Below are positions 62,014 to 64,000 of a stretch of DNA of 64,000 nt, piece by piece. The position numbers and the translations under genes are program-made. This DNA is from Armatimonadota bacterium (GTDB taxonomy: Bacteria > Armatimonadota > UBA5829), in the NCBI GenBank assembly GCA_039679645.1, contig JBDKUO010000033.1:1-64000 (forward strand), in the 5' to 3' direction. The notes beneath the pieces were generated by a model. That model did not search any database and had not been told where the DNA came from. It worked only from the letters and a program-made list of their open reading frames with translations. Numbering within the stretch: the stretch's first letter is position 1; every line of letters begins with the position of its first letter.

Positions 62014-64000
62014 TTACTTATATTCCTGCATGCTTCGCACACTGGAGTGATGTTTACGGACGGTCTCCATGCCGAAGATAGTCGCCTTTGCTCCGGCGAT
62101 TGTAGTGATGATCGGGATTCCCCGTGCAACAACCACGCTCCTGATCGTGACCTCATGCTGTCTGGGCTTTTTGCCGCTGGGAGTGTTGATAATCAGGTCT
62201 ATCTCTTCGTTTTTGATGAGGTCTGTGGCGTCCGGGCGTCCCTCGCCAATCTTATAGACCGTACGGACAGACAGCCCGGCAGATTTGAACGCTTTAGCAG
62301 TGCCGCGGGTTGCCACAATCTCAAACCCGAGTTCATTGAGTTTGCGCGCTATTTCAATAGCTTCACTCTTGTCCGCGTCGGCAACACTCATAAATACAGT
62401 GCCTTTATCGGGTAAGAGCTGTCCTGCGGCTATTTCGGCTTTGATGTATGCCGCCCCGAAGCTTTCGTTGATGCCCATCACTTCACCCGTGGACTTCATC
62501 TCCGGGCCGAGCACTACATCGACTCCCGGGAACCTAGTGAACGGGAACACTGCTTCCTTTACGCAGACCCGTCTCGGTTCGACTTCGGATACGCCCTGCT
62601 CCTTCAACGATTTGCCCAACGCAATCATTGTGGCAACGCCTGCCCAGTCTGCACCTGTGGCCTTGCATACAAAAGGCACCATCCGGCAAGCCTGAGGATT
62701 GATGCCAAGGACATAGATTTCACCGTCTTTGATTGCGAACTGGGCGCTCATAAGTCCGCGAATGCCCAACTCCACCGCGATGAGCCGTGTCTGGCGTTTT
62801 ATTTCTTCAATTGTCTCTTGCGTAAGGCTGTAAGGAGGTAAAGAAGAAGCGCTGTCGCCTGAATGGACGCCGGCCTGCTCTATGTGCTCCATTATGCCAC
62901 ATACTACCGCATCTTCAGCATCTGAGACTGCAATCGCGTCGACTTTGATCGCACTCTCGGCAAACTTTGTAATTACAAGCGGCTTCTCGGGCGCTATATC
63001 TCCGATTTCCTGGGAAAACGCAGCCATATCGATGTCATCGTAGACAATCCGCACAGCGTCATTGCCCCTTGCGAGAGCGGGGTAGCCGATTTCGTGAGCA
63101 CACTTCAAAGCCTCCGCCTGGGAAGTTACAATGCAGGATTGGGTCTGCTTGAGACCCAATTTGCCGATGACCTCACCTTTTGAGGCGCGCTGCATGCTTT
63201 GGAGAGATGTCCCGAGTATGTTCACTCCCGCTTTTGAAAGATCGGCGCTAAGTTTAGACGCTGCCCTGCCTCCGAACGCAATAACTACACCTAGAGGCTT
63301 CTCACGCTCAACTATACTAAGCACGTTCTCGCTTGTGAGAGGCTCAAAATATATCTTGCCGGATATGTCGGGATCGGTGGAGAGAGCCTCAGGGTTTGAG
63401 TTTATTATAATGCTCTCGTATCCCGCCGCGGTCAGAGCCAGAGAAGCATGCGCCCGGCAGTAGTCGAAATCTATCCCTTGCCCTATCCTGTTTGGCCCGC
63501 CGCCGATGATGATGACTTTCTTGCCAGACGAAGTTGGAGTGCAATTGTCTTTCGGGTCGTATGTGGAAAAACACATGCTGCCAATAACATCGTAACCGCT
63601 GCGAATGCCCAGGACTTTTCTGCGCGTGCGGACCTGCTCCTCGTCGGTTTCAAGAAGCACGGCAAGCTGCGCGTCGGAGTAACCAAGCTGCTTTGACTCA
63701 AGCAGCGTTTCAGACGGCACTCCTACCAGCGACTTGCCTGCCAGCTTCTTCTCAAACTCTACTAACTCCCGTATCTGGCTGATGAAGTACGAGTCTACTT
63801 TGGCAATCTCGCGAATTTCATCATCCGTCATACCGGCTGCAACGGCACATCTTATGAAGGAGAGCCTTTCGGGGTTAGGACGAGCAAGCGCTTCATTTAT
63901 CTGATCTGCGCTGGGACATACGCCTTTTTCATCCGCACCCATGCCTTGATGGCCGGTTTCCAGAGACCTGACTGCCTTTTGCAGGGCCTCTTTGAAGTTT
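62014..64000 (-). CDS. carB: Carbamoyl-phosphate synthase large chain, C-terminal part (5' end outside)
   Basis: The frame continues off the right edge (NFKEALQKAVRSLETG just before the first Met at 63942), so this is roughly the C-terminal 60% of CarB. It has the oligomerisation helices, the second ATP-grasp domain and the MGS-like allosteric domain (FMSVADADKSEA to VRSMQEYK). In the second ATP-grasp domain the usual RPSYVLGGRAM loop is reduced to ARGNDAVR (about 63061-63090) and the Mg-binding Glu of EVNPR is Gly (LGINPQ, codon at 62704-62706). The carbamate-phosphorylating site therefore looks impaired. Confidence 0.9.
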   Translation of the reverse strand, partial: NFKEALQKAVRSLETGHQGMGADEKGVCPSADQINEALARPNPERLSFIRCAVAAGMTDDEIREIAKVDSYFISQIRELVEFEKKLAGKSLVGVPSETLLESKQLGYSDAQLAVLLETDEEQVRTRRKVLGIRSGYDVIGSMCFSTYDPKDNCTPTSSGKKVIIIGGGPNRIGQGIDFDYCRAHASLALTAAGYESIIINSNPEALSTDPDISGKIYFEPLTSENVLSIVEREKPLGVVIAFGGRAASKLSADLSKAGVNILGTSLQSMQRASKGEVIGKLGLKQTQSCIVTSQAEALKCAHEIGYPALARGNDAVRIVYDDIDMAAFSQEIGDIAPEKPLVITKFAESAIKVDAIAVSDAEDAVVCGIMEHIEQAGVHSGDSASSLPPYSLTQETIEEIKRQTRLIAVELGIRGLMSAQFAIKDGEIYVLGINPQACRMVPFVCKATGADWAGVATMIALGKSLKEQGVSEVEPRRVCVKEAVFPFTRFPGVDVVLGPEMKSTGEVMGINESFGAAYIKAEIAAGQLLPDKGTVFMSVADADKSEAIEIARKLNELGFEIVATRGTAKAFKSAGLSVRTVYKIGEGRPDATDLIKNEEIDLIINTPSGKKPRQHEVTIRSVVVARGIPIITTIAGAKATIFGMETVRKHHSSVRSMQEYK

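Overview
The window looks like bacterial chromosome from a diderm lineage, most plausibly Armatimonadota or a near relative; this is inferred from gene content only. The clues are a secretin-based type IV pilus operon, which implies an outer membrane, a DUF1559-like prepilin, a PEP-CTERM surface protein, several secreted glycoside hydrolases, and about 48 genes with strong Shine-Dalgarno sites. I see no rRNA, tRNA, insertion sequence, prophage or CRISPR array.

Layout. 1-8.7 kb: a metallophosphoesterase and three tandem paralogous secreted clan GH-A glycoside hydrolases. 8.7-12.7 kb: a prepilin-like protein and two S41 C-terminal processing peptidases, the first lacking both catalytic residues. 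12.7-17.6 kb: four secreted proteins, ending with a PEP-CTERM protein behind a full-consensus sigma-54 promoter. 17.7-18.3 kb: a gene-poor region rich in possible regulatory or RNA signals. 18.3-21.4 kb: a sugar ABC importer (binding lipoprotein and two permeases, no ATPase). 21.4-25.8 kb, minus strand: a cytidylate-kinase-like protein, a divergent GH2 protein and an ACT-domain malic enzyme. 26.4-36.2 kb: pilM-N-O-P-Q then pilB-pilT-pilC. 36.3-41.5 kb: a sigma factor fused to a degenerate GGDEF domain, a GAF/PAS histidine kinase, a zinc-ribbon/TPR protein and a nitroreductase. 41.5-64 kb: mostly housekeeping genes (topA, cdsA, ricT-like, fmdB-like, nadE, folC, tgt, the carB C-terminal half) interspersed with an orphan response regulator, a Fic protein, an HD protein, a chagasin-type inhibitor and a GH78-like protein.

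How the genes fit together. The ABC importer and the glycoside hydrolases (three GH-A, GH2, GH78) suggest a heterotrophic polysaccharide-using lifestyle. The pilus operon is followed at once by the sigma-GGDEF fusion, and PilB carries MshEN-like repeats, so surface motility may be tied to a nucleotide-sensing transcription factor. That link is inference.

The most unusual signals are the sigma-GGDEF fusion, three enzymes that have lost signature catalytic residues (S41 pseudopeptidase, GH2, CarB C-terminal ATP-grasp), the sigma-54/PEP-CTERM arrangement, and a family of degenerate heptamer arrays packed against the ribosome binding sites of at least nine genes.
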